A DNA stretch of 61,114 bases, taken from positions 1 through 61,114 of the forward strand of contig JAQUQR010000008.1 in NCBI GenBank assembly GCA_028715985.1. Reading direction: 5' to 3'. The number at the start of each line of letters is the position of its first letter. Position 1 is the stretch's first letter. The position numbers and the translations under genes were made by a program. The notes beneath the pieces were generated by a model. The model was not told the DNA's origin. It saw nothing but the letters and a program-made list of their open reading frames with translations, and made no database searches. Below are positions 46,858-54,226 of this stretch, piece after piece. This DNA comes from Methanocellales archaeon. Lineage in GTDB: Archaea; Halobacteriota; UBA148.

Positions 46858-47824
46858 ATTTGTCCTGGGTATAGAAGGGACGGCTTGGAACCTAAGTGCT
46901 GCCATTGTCGATCGTACCAATATTGTTGCCGAGGCAGAGTCGCAATACCTGCCTCAGAAAGGTGGTCTGCACCCCAGAATGGCAGCGCAACACCATGCAT
47001 CTAACATCGGAGATCTGATAAAAAAGGTCTTAGCTGAAGGGGCTGGCAAGGATCTATCTGCCGTCGCCTTCTCGCAAGGTCCGGGATTTGGGCCTTGTCT
47101 TAGAACGATAGCGACCGCTGCCAGAGCTCTCTCTCTTTCCTTAGACATTCCGCTGATAGGGGTAAATCACTGCATTGCTCACATCGAGGTTGGCAGGAGG
47201 ATATGCAATGTGACGGATCCGGTTATATTGTACGTAAGCGGTGGCAATTCTCAGGTGCTTTCTTATAGGGCAGGCAAGTACAGGATATTCGGAGAAACCT
47301 TGGACATCGGTATAGGCAACGCACTCGATAAGTTTGGTCGATATGCCGGATTTCAACATCCCGGTGGACCAAAGATAGAGCAGCTGGCTAAAAATGCGAA
47401 GAAGTACGTTCCTTTGCCCTATGTTGTCAAAGGCATGGATTTCTCGTTCTCCGGGCTGACGACTGCGGCGAAGGATGCTTTGGAGCATGCATCCCAGGAG
47501 GACGTATGTTACTCCTTCCAGGAGACGGCATTTGCGATGCTCGTGGAAGTGACGGAGCGAGCTCTGGCTCATATAGGAAAAGACGATGTTCTCCTCGTAG
47601 GGGGGGTCGGAGCCAATGAAAGACTGAAAGAAATGCTCGGCATCATGTGTAAGGATAGGGGCGCAAGATTGTATGCGCCAGAAAAGAAGTTTATGCGGGA
47701 TAATGGAGTCATGATTGCCCATACCGGGCTGCTCATGCTTGAGAGCGGCGTAACTCTTCCCATCGAGGATTCTGCGGTGCGCCCAAACTATCGACCAGAT
47801 GATGTTGATGTGGTATGGATATAG
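46847..47824 (+). CDS. kae1: KEOPS catalytic subunit Kae1
   Basis: Transfers the threonylcarbamoyl group to tRNA A37. The 325-residue ASKHA protein starts [16 protein letters not shown] and has the metal-binding [10 protein letters not shown] and HCIAHIE, then [12 protein letters not shown] and [10 protein letters not shown]. It is not fused to Bud32, which lies in another operon. Last gene of the operon; the attC-like array begins about 100 bp after its stop. Confidence 0.95.
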   Translation: MKNRFVLGIEGTAWNLSAAIVDRTNIVAEAESQYLPQKGGLHPRMAAQHHASNIGDLIKKVLAEGAGKDLSAVAFSQGPGFGPCLRTIATAARALSLSLDIPLIGVNHCIAHIEVGRRICNVTDPVILYVSGGNSQVLSYRAGKYRIFGETLDIGIGNALDKFGRYAGFQHPGGPKIEQLAKNAKKYVPLPYVVKGMDFSFSGLTTAAKDALEHASQEDVCYSFQETAFAMLVEVTERALAHIGKDDVLLVGGVGANERLKEMLGIMCKDRGARLYAPEKKFMRDNGVMIAHTGLLMLESGVTLPIEDSAVRPNYRPDDVDVVWI

Positions 47825-47919
47825 GCGGATGCCATTGTTTTTTGATATTACTTATTTATATAACAACTGATTCCATTTCTGTTTTGTTGGATGGGGCTGG
47901 AGAACTGAAAAATCCAAAT

Positions 47920-47991
47920 ATGTAACATTACGTATTTTAGGGCACATTCAAGTATTAAGCGTAATAAAACTATGCTTAATGTATGTTAAGT
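47920..47991 (+). other. Possible attC-like site at the left edge of the cassette array
   Basis: GTTAAGT at 47985-47991 fits the integron R' consensus GTTRRRY, and ATGTAAC at 47920-47926 could be its R'' partner. ATTAAGCGTA and TATGCTTAAT form an internal hairpin. The inner L boxes pair poorly (CATTACG with CTTAATG), so this site is weaker than the two that follow. It could be an attI-like or degenerate site. Confidence 0.4.
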
Positions 47992-48010
47992 TCAATAAAT
48001 CTGGATTCCT

Positions 48011-48035
48011 AAAAAATGGAAGGGGGCAATTTCTA
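48011..48035. repeat. Left arm of an inverted repeat bracketing the HNH cassette gene
   Basis: AAGGGGGCAATTTCTA here is matched by the reverse complement of TAGAAATTGCCCCTT at 48645-48659, with A-rich extensions on both outer sides (one extra G in the left arm). The arms enclose the coding region; the right arm includes the stop codon. Confidence 0.8.
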
Positions 48036-48044
48036 AACGCAAAG

Positions 48045-48053
48045 TTTAAAAAG
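48045..48053 (+). promoter_or_regulatory. TATA box of cassette 1
   Basis: TTTAAAAAG is centred about 28 bases before the ATG at 48078, and no ribosome-binding site precedes that ATG. This is the layout of an archaeal promoter with a leaderless transcript. Confidence 0.55.
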
Positions 48054-48077
48054 TATTTAAATCAAATATAATAATAC

Positions 48078-48647
48078 ATGGTAGATTCAAAAAATAAAAT
48101 TCAATTCATTCCTTTGGTTGTTGGATTAATCGTGCTATTCTTTATTGGTTATATACTCTTTATTGAGTATATTGTAAAGATTTTATTACCACCAGAATAC
48201 CAAATATATCTGTACATTTTTGCAGGATTAATCGTAGTAGTTATTGGAATAATAACCTATTTTTGTATAAAAAACATTGAATTCAGAGAGAGAACCTTTT
48301 CAGTTCTCAAGAAGTTACTTGCAGGAATAAGCAAACTTGGACTTGATGTTTTAAAAAACATGGAAAAAGGAGAAAGGAAAGGTAAGGAAAAGAGGATTCC
48401 AATATCTAACAAATTAAAAAATAAAGTTTATGATATTGCTGGTGGAAAATGTCAAGAGTGTGGTAAAAAAGGTAATCTAAAGATTCACCATATTGATGGG
48501 AATCCATCCAACAACAGACTTACTAATTTAGTTCTTCTATGCGGAAACCACCATGACGATGCAGATAAAGGAGTTATTCCAAAATGGAGATTAAAAAATA
48601 TTAGAGAAAAACAAGCAACTCCAGATCACACTTCTTATAGAAAATAG
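48078..48647 (+). CDS. Membrane-anchored HNH endonuclease (cassette 1 gene)
   Basis: The 189-residue protein has two membrane helices (about residues 11-35 and 47-68), a lysine-rich cytoplasmic linker, and a C-terminal HNH domain (residues 120-170). The domain has CQECGKKGNLKIHHIDG with the first CxxC and the HH pair, then NLVLLCGNHHDDAD with the asparagine and second metal-binding site. Free-standing HNH nucleases tied to the membrane are unusual; action on incoming DNA is a possible role but is inference. The gene is AT-rich relative to kae1 and map, and has its own TATA box. Confidence 0.75.
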   Translation: MVDSKNKIQFIPLVVGLIVLFFIGYILFIEYIVKILLPPEYQIYLYIFAGLIVVVIGIITYFCIKNIEFRERTFSVLKKLLAGISKLGLDVLKNMEKGERKGKEKRIPISNKLKNKVYDIAGGKCQECGKKGNLKIHHIDGNPSNNRLTNLVLLCGNHHDDADKGVIPKWRLKNIREKQATPDHTSYRK

Positions 48648-48667
48648 AAATTGCCCCTTGATTTTTT
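48645..48667. repeat. Right arm of the inverted repeat bracketing the HNH cassette gene
   Basis: TAGAAATTGCCCCTTGATTT pairs with the arm at 48011-48035. Because it starts at the stop codon and runs into T's it could also act as part of a transcript-end structure. Confidence 0.8.
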
Positions 48668-48728
48668 GTCTTTATGTATCACTTCGTTCTCAAGATAGAT
48701 GGACTCCAGATTTACTCTGTGGACGCAG

Positions 48729-48753
48729 GTTTCCCACACTTTGTATGGGAAAC
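48729..48753. terminator. Hairpin upstream of attC1
   Basis: GTTTCCCA (48729-48736) and TGGGAAAC (48746-48753) form a perfect 8-bp stem with a 9-base loop, directly before the recombination site. It may end the cassette 1 transcript; no T-run follows it. Confidence 0.45.
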
Positions 48754-48754
48754 A

Positions 48755-48853
48755 AGTTAACAGCGATTTAACGGTTCGCTTCAAAAATTTCCAAGAAATT
48801 TTCCGCGCTCCCAAATCGCCTTCGGCGACTTCGTTAAATCGCATACGTTATAT
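48755..48853 (+). other. attC-like recombination site 1
   Basis: R'' AGTTAAC (48755-48761), L'' GCGATTTAACG (48763-48773), L' CGTTAAATCGC (48832-48842), R' GTTATAT (48847-48853). L'' and L' are exact reverse complements (11 of 11). R' has the conserved GTT and differs from GTTRRRY at one base; GTTATAT ends are also known in bacterial attC sites. Between the arms lie two further small palindromes (AAAATTTC-CAA-GAAATTTT and TCGCC-TTC-GGCGA). Confidence 0.65.
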
Positions 48854-48872
48854 TCAATTTTGGTCATCACAA

Positions 48873-48882
48873 TATTTAAATA
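48873..48882 (+). promoter_or_regulatory. TATA box of cassette 2
   Basis: TATTTAAATA is centred 27 bases before the ATG at 48905, which has no ribosome-binding site. It lies inside the cassette, downstream of the R' box of attC1, so it would travel with the cassette. Confidence 0.6.
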
Positions 48883-48904
48883 ATATGTAACTAATCTATA
48901 TAAC

Positions 48905-49093
48905 ATGGCATTTGACACATCCATTTTAATTTGGCTAATTCCTTTAATTATTTGGGACGCCATTTGGAAAGGGATGGGTTTATGGAAATCTGCAAAAAAT
49001 AATCAACGAAACTGGTTTATTGCCATTTTTGTGTTGAATACTATTGGAATTTTACCAATTATTTATATTAAGTTTTTCCAAAAGAAGCGATGA
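48905..49093 (+). CDS. DUF5652-like small membrane protein (cassette 2 gene)
   Basis: The 62-residue protein has two membrane helices: LIWLIPLIIWDAIWKGMGLW and WFIAIFVLNTIGILPIIYI. The WKGMxLWKSAKNNQRNWFIAIFVLNTIGILP pattern matches the DUF5652 family of short prokaryotic membrane proteins, which has no known function. The start is ATG at 48905 and appears leaderless. The stop is 72 bp before attC2. Confidence 0.72.
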   Translation: MAFDTSILIWLIPLIIWDAIWKGMGLWKSAKNNQRNWFIAIFVLNTIGILPIIYIKFFQKKR

Positions 49094-49111
49094 CCAAAAC
49101 TCTTCAGAATT

Positions 49112-49128
49112 TTTTTGCTTCGCAAAAA
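49112..49128. terminator. Short hairpin downstream of cassette 2 gene
   Basis: TTTTTGC-TTC-GCAAAAA is a perfect 7-bp stem 19 bases after the stop codon. It could end the cassette 2 transcript. Confidence 0.4.
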
Positions 49129-49164
49129 CCGTCTTGCAGACTATTCTTCGTTCCTATCGCAAGA

Positions 49165-49280
49165 ATATAACAGTGATTAACCGACTTCACTCGGTTGCAC
49201 CTCGTTCCGTCCATATTTTTCGGAGATTTATAATTTTTATATAGTCCGAAAAACATCGGTTAATCGCGCATAAGTTAGAT
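49165..49280 (+). other. attC-like recombination site 2
   Basis: R'' ATATAAC (49165-49171), L'' GTGATTAACCGA (49173-49184), L' TCGGTTAATCGC (49256-49267), R' GTTAGAT (49274-49280), the last a perfect GTTRRRY. L'' and L' pair at 11 of 12 positions. Inside, TTTTTCGGA and TCCGAAAAA form a second perfect 9-bp stem, with an unpaired stretch on one side. The 116-bp length is in the normal range for attC sites. Confidence 0.72.
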
Positions 49281-49338
49281 ACAGTTGGTGAAATCTCCTA
49301 TTGTTAATTGCCCTTTCAATTCTTATTCTTATGAAAAG

Positions 49339-50211
49339 CTACTTTGTTATCACCCTGCATCCGTCCTTTTCCACGATGACCGTATGTTCTGCTTGCGATA
49401 CCAAGCCACCTGCATCATCTTTGAGCACCGGATAGGAGTGCATTATGCCAGCTCTCTCCAGTTGATTCAATATGAAATCTAGGCGGGGTTGGGGAAGCCA
49501 CCTCTTTGCGAAAGGAAGCATTTTGTACCCTTCGATCTCGTTCAACAATTTTCTCGCTGCTGGAAGGCGAACCGGCTTGGGTGTCTCCAACCGATATATC
49601 TCCGCCGTTCTACTCTCTGAGACATGGCCGGCGCCGTTTGTGGCAAACGGTTCGATCGCTATTATGTCGCCTTCTTTGAGGACGGCTCCATGCAGAACGG
49701 ATTTGTTTGGGATGGGGGGGGAAGCATGGTGATCCCATCTCGCTAAGCCATGCCCGGTGAGATTCGCAACTGGTTTATATCCAGAGCCTTCTATGGTGCT
49801 TTCGATCGCTGCACCGATTTCTGCGGTGTTTGTGCCGGCATGAATGATCTCTATTGCAGAGAGCAATGCCTCTCTGGAAGCTTCGACTAAATCCGCATTG
49901 CCGCTCAAATCCACGGTGATGGCGGCGTCAGCGATATAACCATCGACCTGTACTCCTATGTCGAGCTTGACCATGTCTCTCCCGAAGACAGAGATATCCT
50001 TGGCAGAAGGCGTTGCATGTGCAGCCTCGTCGTTTCTCGATATATTGCATGGGAATGCAGGCTGTGCGCCCTCCTCCCTGATGGTATTTTCAACGAACTC
50101 AGCTAAATCCAGCAAAGGCGCTCCTATCTTGACCATATCCTTTGCTTTTGACATGACATCAGCTAGGATCTGCCCGGCCATTTCATATTTCTTTAAAATT
50201 TCATCTTTCAT
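49339..50211 (-). CDS. map: Methionine aminopeptidase (type II)
   Basis: Removes the initiator methionine. The 290-residue protein has the substrate histidine in EAAHATPS, metal ligands in VKLDIGVQVDGYIADAAITVD, NLTGHGLARWDHH, IAIEPFATNG and the final SQAEHTVIV. The insertion typical of archaeal/eukaryotic type II enzymes is present near the C-terminus (NEIEGYKMLPFAKRWL). It ends about 58 bp from the attC2 site and is the second gene of a pair with the M24 peptidase. Confidence 0.95.
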   Translation of the reverse strand: MKDEILKKYEMAGQILADVMSKAKDMVKIGAPLLDLAEFVENTIREEGAQPAFPCNISRNDEAAHATPSAKDISVFGRDMVKLDIGVQVDGYIADAAITVDLSGNADLVEASREALLSAIEIIHAGTNTAEIGAAIESTIEGSGYKPVANLTGHGLARWDHHASPPIPNKSVLHGAVLKEGDIIAIEPFATNGAGHVSESRTAEIYRLETPKPVRLPAARKLLNEIEGYKMLPFAKRWLPQPRLDFILNQLERAGIMHSYPVLKDDAGGLVSQAEHTVIVEKDGCRVITK

Positions 50212-50214
50212 TTA

Positions 50215-51330
50215 TTATATCACCAGTTGCTTTGGAAATCGCGTGAGATTTTTGCATCCCTTGGCGGTCACGAGTACCAAATCCTCCAACCTGACGCCTC
50301 CAATATTGGGGTCATATAACCCCGGCTCCACCGTTATGACGTTGCCAACCTTTAACTCATTTCCGTTTTCTGCCAGGGAGGGCCCCTCATGAATATCCAG
50401 ACCCACCCCATGCCCGGTGGAGTGAACGAATTCATAGCCCCGTTCCCGAAACAGGTCACATGCTGCTTCATGAACCTCTTTTCCCGTCACACCAGCCCTG
50501 ATCTTGCCAATGGCGATATTCTGGGCATCGCAGACTGCTCGGTACATTTCCTCTATCTCTTTAGTTGGAGTGCCTCTGAGGACGGTACGCGTCATGTCGG
50601 CATTGTAACGTTCTTTTTTGAGATATGGGAATATATCGATGATGATCGGTGTGTTTATCTCTATCCTCCCAGATCCAGAGCAGTGAGGATCAGACGCCTG
50701 TTTTCCAGAAGCTACGATGATATCATCGGCCCCACACCCTTGCTTTATCAGCTCGTGCTCTATGCTGACTTTTACCTCTTCCGCTGTCAGTCTCAAGAAC
50801 TCTTTATCGATCTCGGCTTTTCTAACCAATTCTATGGCAACATCCATGGCACTTTCACACGCTCTTTGTGCCTTTTTGATGCTTTCGATTTCGGCTTTAT
50901 TTTTGACCTCTCTCGATTCCTCCACCAATCTGGTTGGAACCATCTCGAAATCGCGCAACTCCCTTGCAATAAAAAATGGAAAGTTGCTGGGCACTACTAT
51001 GCGTTTCACTCCCTCTTCGTTGAGCACATCTTTCAGCATTTCTGAACGCGCTTTTTGGGCATCCTTATATTTCTTCAGTAAATCAGGCAGGCCATACTCA
51101 GCAGTAGACCTTACGTCCTTGACCCTCGACTCCTTTTTCGCCCTACTGAATTCCATCTTCGAGACGATGATGAATTCTGACTCCCCTTTTCCAAGATAAA
51201 AAAACGGGTCCGGCGCCAAAAAATTTGTTAGATAGAACATATTCGCATCACGGATGCTGTCGCTTACAAGCATCAATGCATCTGCATCCATCTCCTTCAG
51301 GCGCTTCGCTAGACCTTCCATGCAATTCAA
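50215..51330 (-). CDS. pepQ: M24 family Xaa-Pro dipeptidase/aminopeptidase
   Basis: The 371-residue enzyme has a creatinase-like N-terminal domain (SDSIRDANMFYLTNFLAPDPFFYL) and the metal site IIIDIFPYLKKERYNADMTR, then VHSTGHGVGLDIHEGP, ITVEPGLYDP and GGVRLEDLVLVT. It cleaves Xaa-Pro bonds. It ends 3 bp before map and is clearly co-transcribed with it. Confidence 0.9.
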   Translation of the reverse strand: MNCMEGLAKRLKEMDADALMLVSDSIRDANMFYLTNFLAPDPFFYLGKGESEFIIVSKMEFSRAKKESRVKDVRSTAEYGLPDLLKKYKDAQKARSEMLKDVLNEEGVKRIVVPSNFPFFIARELRDFEMVPTRLVEESREVKNKAEIESIKKAQRACESAMDVAIELVRKAEIDKEFLRLTAEEVKVSIEHELIKQGCGADDIIVASGKQASDPHCSGSGRIEINTPIIIDIFPYLKKERYNADMTRTVLRGTPTKEIEEMYRAVCDAQNIAIGKIRAGVTGKEVHEAACDLFRERGYEFVHSTGHGVGLDIHEGPSLAENGNELKVGNVITVEPGLYDPNIGGVRLEDLVLVTAKGCKNLTRFPKQLVI

Positions 51331-51391
51331 TTTGCATAGGTCTTGCTATAACTTTAATACTTTCCTAAGCGCATTTATGGTATGGATTAAC

Positions 51392-52078
51392 ATGAAAAAA
51401 CAGCTTACGATTTTGATAATCCTCTTGGTCATCATGACTACGGTGATCGGGTGCTTGGAGCCGAGGGAGGTGGAGGCGGCAAGGGTTAATCCTAAAACCC
51501 TAAGCGACTTGGGTTGGGTCCAGGTTGGGGATGTAACAAAAGATTCTATCAAGTTGGAGTGGTCAGTCACCCTGACGATAAATTCAGCTGCCATGTCCTA
51601 CAAGGATGGAGAACTGGAGGGCAGGGTAAAGCAAGAGACACAGATCTCAGGCATCACTTCTCAGCTGATGACCGTGCGATTGGCCTTGCCGGTTGGTCTG
51701 GATTTCTTGACAAACCAGTTGATTGATAGGGCATTTGATCTGATCGATAGCCAGCTGATGAGCACGGTCCAAGGCATGGGTGTGTCAGACTTTCATAGGA
51801 CTGGCGACCTGACATTCACAAACGTGCATGGAGAAACTGTGAAAGCGCGTGTCTATGAGGGCATCATGAAATATGAGGGCGGATCTATGGCGGTAAAAGG
51901 AGCTCTGGCGGTATGGAGTAGCGACGGCTCCATTGTGGCCACTGCAGGATTGGTGCCCTATGAGGACGTAACATATACTGCAGAAATTGGGGGGACGAAA
52001 GTAACTCAAACTTTAGTCCAAATAGATGGAGATGCGGAGTTCGGCGAATTGATCACATTGATGCAGAACGTGATTTAG
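51392..52078 (+). CDS. Lipoprotein of unknown function
   Basis: A signal peptide ending in the lipobox VIGC (TTVIGC, residues about 16-21) marks an anchored lipoprotein of about 228 residues. The mature part is beta-rich (KLEWSVTLTINSAAMSYKDGELEG, VKARVYEGIMKYEGGSMAVKG). No family is recognised. The ATG at 51392 gives a normal signal peptide; the reading frame is open back to 51254 but without one. It is convergent with the DHPS-like gene, overlapping it by 4 bp. Confidence 0.7.
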   Translation: MKKQLTILIILLVIMTTVIGCLEPREVEAARVNPKTLSDLGWVQVGDVTKDSIKLEWSVTLTINSAAMSYKDGELEGRVKQETQISGITSQLMTVRLALPVGLDFLTNQLIDRAFDLIDSQLMSTVQGMGVSDFHRTGDLTFTNVHGETVKARVYEGIMKYEGGSMAVKGALAVWSSDGSIVATAGLVPYEDVTYTAEIGGTKVTQTLVQIDGDAEFGELITLMQNVI

Positions 52079-53514
52079 AAGTCATCATCTTGGGTATAAC
52101 TCCTCCCAAATCTTAGCGCGAGTTCCGCCTTCATAAGCTCCCTTCCAAGATAAGCGGCATGCTCCGTCAAAGACACCAATCCGAGGTCAGATATGGTGTC
52201 GCAAATGGCTTTCGCACTGGTGCCAACGATGGAAGCATCCTCATGATTGGCGATGATTTTTCCATCTCGGAGAGCGATACTGAAAAAGCCTTTTGGATCC
52301 TGTCGGGCTGCATGCGGCTTTGCTTTGATCGGTTTGTTGATTTCCATATCGCTTGTTCTGTGCCTTTTTTCCTTGACGACCAGCAGGTCCAGCCCAAGGT
52401 CCTTCGGTGGCGTGCACCTGTCTCTTGCGAGGAGCATCATTTGCGCTGCTGTCTTCAACTCAGAAATGCTTCCGCTGGTTTTAGCGCTATATTGGGGGGT
52501 GAAAAGTATGTTGGCACCTACTTCCATCGCGACTCCAGCTAAGATTGCATTGATGCCGATGGAATCGGCATCTATCAGCTCGGTGACGTTTCCAACCCCG
52601 AAGAATAGGGGCAGATCGCTCTTTTGCCTGAAACTGTGGTAAGCAACCAAAGAATCGATCAAGCCTTCTCCAATAGGTCGCAGGATGGGATCTGCAATGA
52701 TATTTTCAAGCCCGGTCTCTTGGGCCAGCCTGATGTTTTTCTGTAGGGATTCTAGGTCGCTATCTGGTATGATGACTGCCGCTGTGCCTTGATCTGCAAT
52801 TGCCTTGCCTGCTGCTTTTAAGCCATCGCTGTTCAAACTGAGCACCATATCCACATCTGTGGTTTCTAGAGTAGCTAGGATTAAATCCGGGTCTAGGGTA
52901 TCGATGCTGATCGGAGTTTTCAAGTGAGATACGGCATCTACCGAATTTATGACCTCTACGGGGGTGGCATCCATTGCAACTCCCATGTCTATAATGTCCG
53001 CACCTTGTGCGATGAAATCCCAGGCAATCCTCTGAAGTTTCTCCTCCGGCATGCTCGTCGCATCTACGATTTCCCCCATCACCTTCATCATCGAGTTGCC
53101 GCCAATCTTCAGATCTCTGAGCTTAAACTTATATCCTGCACTCTTTTCTAGTTCATCGGCTTTTTTCACCGCTTCTTCATATTTTTTGGTAGACAATAGC
53201 TGGCAGGCTGGTACTGTGTGAGAGAACTCAATACCGTCCGCCTGAGAGAGCACTCTATTCAAGTCGCATGCATGTTTGGGCCCAAGTCTGATTTTCACGC
53301 CAGTCTCCTCCTCCAGCTTTGAAAAATCACCGGCAGATAATCCAGGGACAAGTATCAAATCATAATTGTCATTGGAGACGGGCACGGAACTTAGCAAATC
53401 CGGCGTAATAAACGCCGCTACATCGACATCCAACAATAGCACATCTGCACTATCGCCCACTGCTTTTTTTACCGTCTGATGGGCCTTGCGTCCGCTAACC
53501 ACTAGGACTTTCAT
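52075..53514 (-). CDS. Dihydropteroate-synthase-like protein (archaeal family)
   Basis: The 479-residue protein has an N-terminal domain (KVLVVSGRKAHQTVKKAV) and a DHPS-like TIM barrel with ADIIDMGVAMDATPVE, PISIDTLDP, ADPILRPIGEG and PLFFGVGNVTELIDADSIG. It corresponds to the DHPS-related family of methanogens, thought to act in tetrahydromethanopterin synthesis; the reaction is not established. It ends in a C-terminal domain of about 130 residues (LDLLVVKEKRHRT...). A nearby MJ0208-like flavoprotein fits a methanopterin context. Confidence 0.85.
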   Translation of the reverse strand: MKVLVVSGRKAHQTVKKAVGDSADVLLLDVDVAAFITPDLLSSVPVSNDNYDLILVPGLSAGDFSKLEEETGVKIRLGPKHACDLNRVLSQADGIEFSHTVPACQLLSTKKYEEAVKKADELEKSAGYKFKLRDLKIGGNSMMKVMGEIVDATSMPEEKLQRIAWDFIAQGADIIDMGVAMDATPVEVINSVDAVSHLKTPISIDTLDPDLILATLETTDVDMVLSLNSDGLKAAGKAIADQGTAAVIIPDSDLESLQKNIRLAQETGLENIIADPILRPIGEGLIDSLVAYHSFRQKSDLPLFFGVGNVTELIDADSIGINAILAGVAMEVGANILFTPQYSAKTSGSISELKTAAQMMLLARDRCTPPKDLGLDLLVVKEKRHRTSDMEINKPIKAKPHAARQDPKGFFSIALRDGKIIANHEDASIVGTSAKAICDTISDLGLVSLTEHAAYLGRELMKAELALRFGRSYTQDDDF

Positions 53515-53551
53515 GGTATGTATTATATCTTTTTAAGACAAAACCCTATTC

Positions 53552-54226
53552 ATGGTGCTCAGATTTGATCTTCATATCCACTCATGTTACTCACATGACG
53601 GTTACGACTCTGTTGATAGGATTCTCATGCGAGCCAAAGAGATCGGACTGGATGGAATCTCGATCACAGACCATGATACTGTCCGTGGCGGACTCGTTGG
53701 AATCCGGATGGCAAAGAAGCTAGGTCTTGACTTGATGGTGATACCCGGCGTGGAAATCTCAACTGCCCAAGGCCACATAATGGTGCTGGGCATTAAGGAT
53801 GATATCCCTCTGGGCATGCCTCCGGATAAGACAATTGATATGGCAAAGGCTCTGGGCGGAACTGTAATAGTGCCCCACCCGTTTCATCCGTTTCGCCATG
53901 GATTGGGCTACATTCCAGATGGCATAGATGCGGTTGAAATATACAATTCAAGGTTTATCCTGGGCCATTTTAATGAGAAAGCAAGAAAACAGGCTGTGGA
54001 TAAAAACCTGTCCATGGTTGCAGGATCCGATGCCCATATTTCAGAGATGGTCGGATATGGCATAACGAAGATTGACTCTGAGCCTTCCGTGGATAAGGTA
54101 CTTCAAGCCATTCAAGCAGGCGATACTCAGATTGAGGGTAAGAAGACCCCAACGAGGTCATTCGCAAAACAAACGTTAAAGTCTAATCTTCGCCATATGC
54201 GAAGATTTTTTTCAGAACACCTTTAG
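53552..54226 (+). CDS. PHP-domain metal-dependent phosphoesterase
   Basis: The 224-residue protein has the PHP motifs FDLHIHSCYSHDG, SITDHDTVRGG, IPGVEISTAQGHI, PHPFHPFRHGLG and AGSDAHISEM. Substrate unknown; relatives act as nucleoside or oligonucleotide phosphatases. It is divergent from the DHPS-like gene with 37 bp between the starts, and convergent with the flavoprotein gene (overlap of about 15 bp). Confidence 0.88.
   Translation: MVLRFDLHIHSCYSHDGYDSVDRILMRAKEIGLDGISITDHDTVRGGLVGIRMAKKLGLDLMVIPGVEISTAQGHIMVLGIKDDIPLGMPPDKTIDMAKALGGTVIVPHPFHPFRHGLGYIPDGIDAVEIYNSRFILGHFNEKARKQAVDKNLSMVAGSDAHISEMVGYGITKIDSEPSVDKVLQAIQAGDTQIEGKKTPTRSFAKQTLKSNLRHMRRFFSEHL

Larger units (their letters stand above)
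47986..49280 (+). mobile_element. Integron-like gene-cassette array without an integrase
   Basis: Two short plus-strand genes each precede an imperfect palindrome with attC layout (R'', L'', L', R'). The inferred cassettes are 47986-48847 and 48848-49274. The flanks are archaeal housekeeping genes (kae1 left, map right), while the array is AT-rich. The R'' box of the second site (ATATAAC) is the exact complement of the R' box that starts its own cassette (GTTATAT), as expected of a circular cassette precursor. No tyrosine-recombinase gene is present in the window. Confidence 0.65.

Noticed and set aside
48011-48667. Insertion sequence bracketed by terminal inverted repeats
   Set aside because: There is no transposase and no target-site duplication; the gene inside is an HNH membrane protein and the unit ends at attC-like sites.
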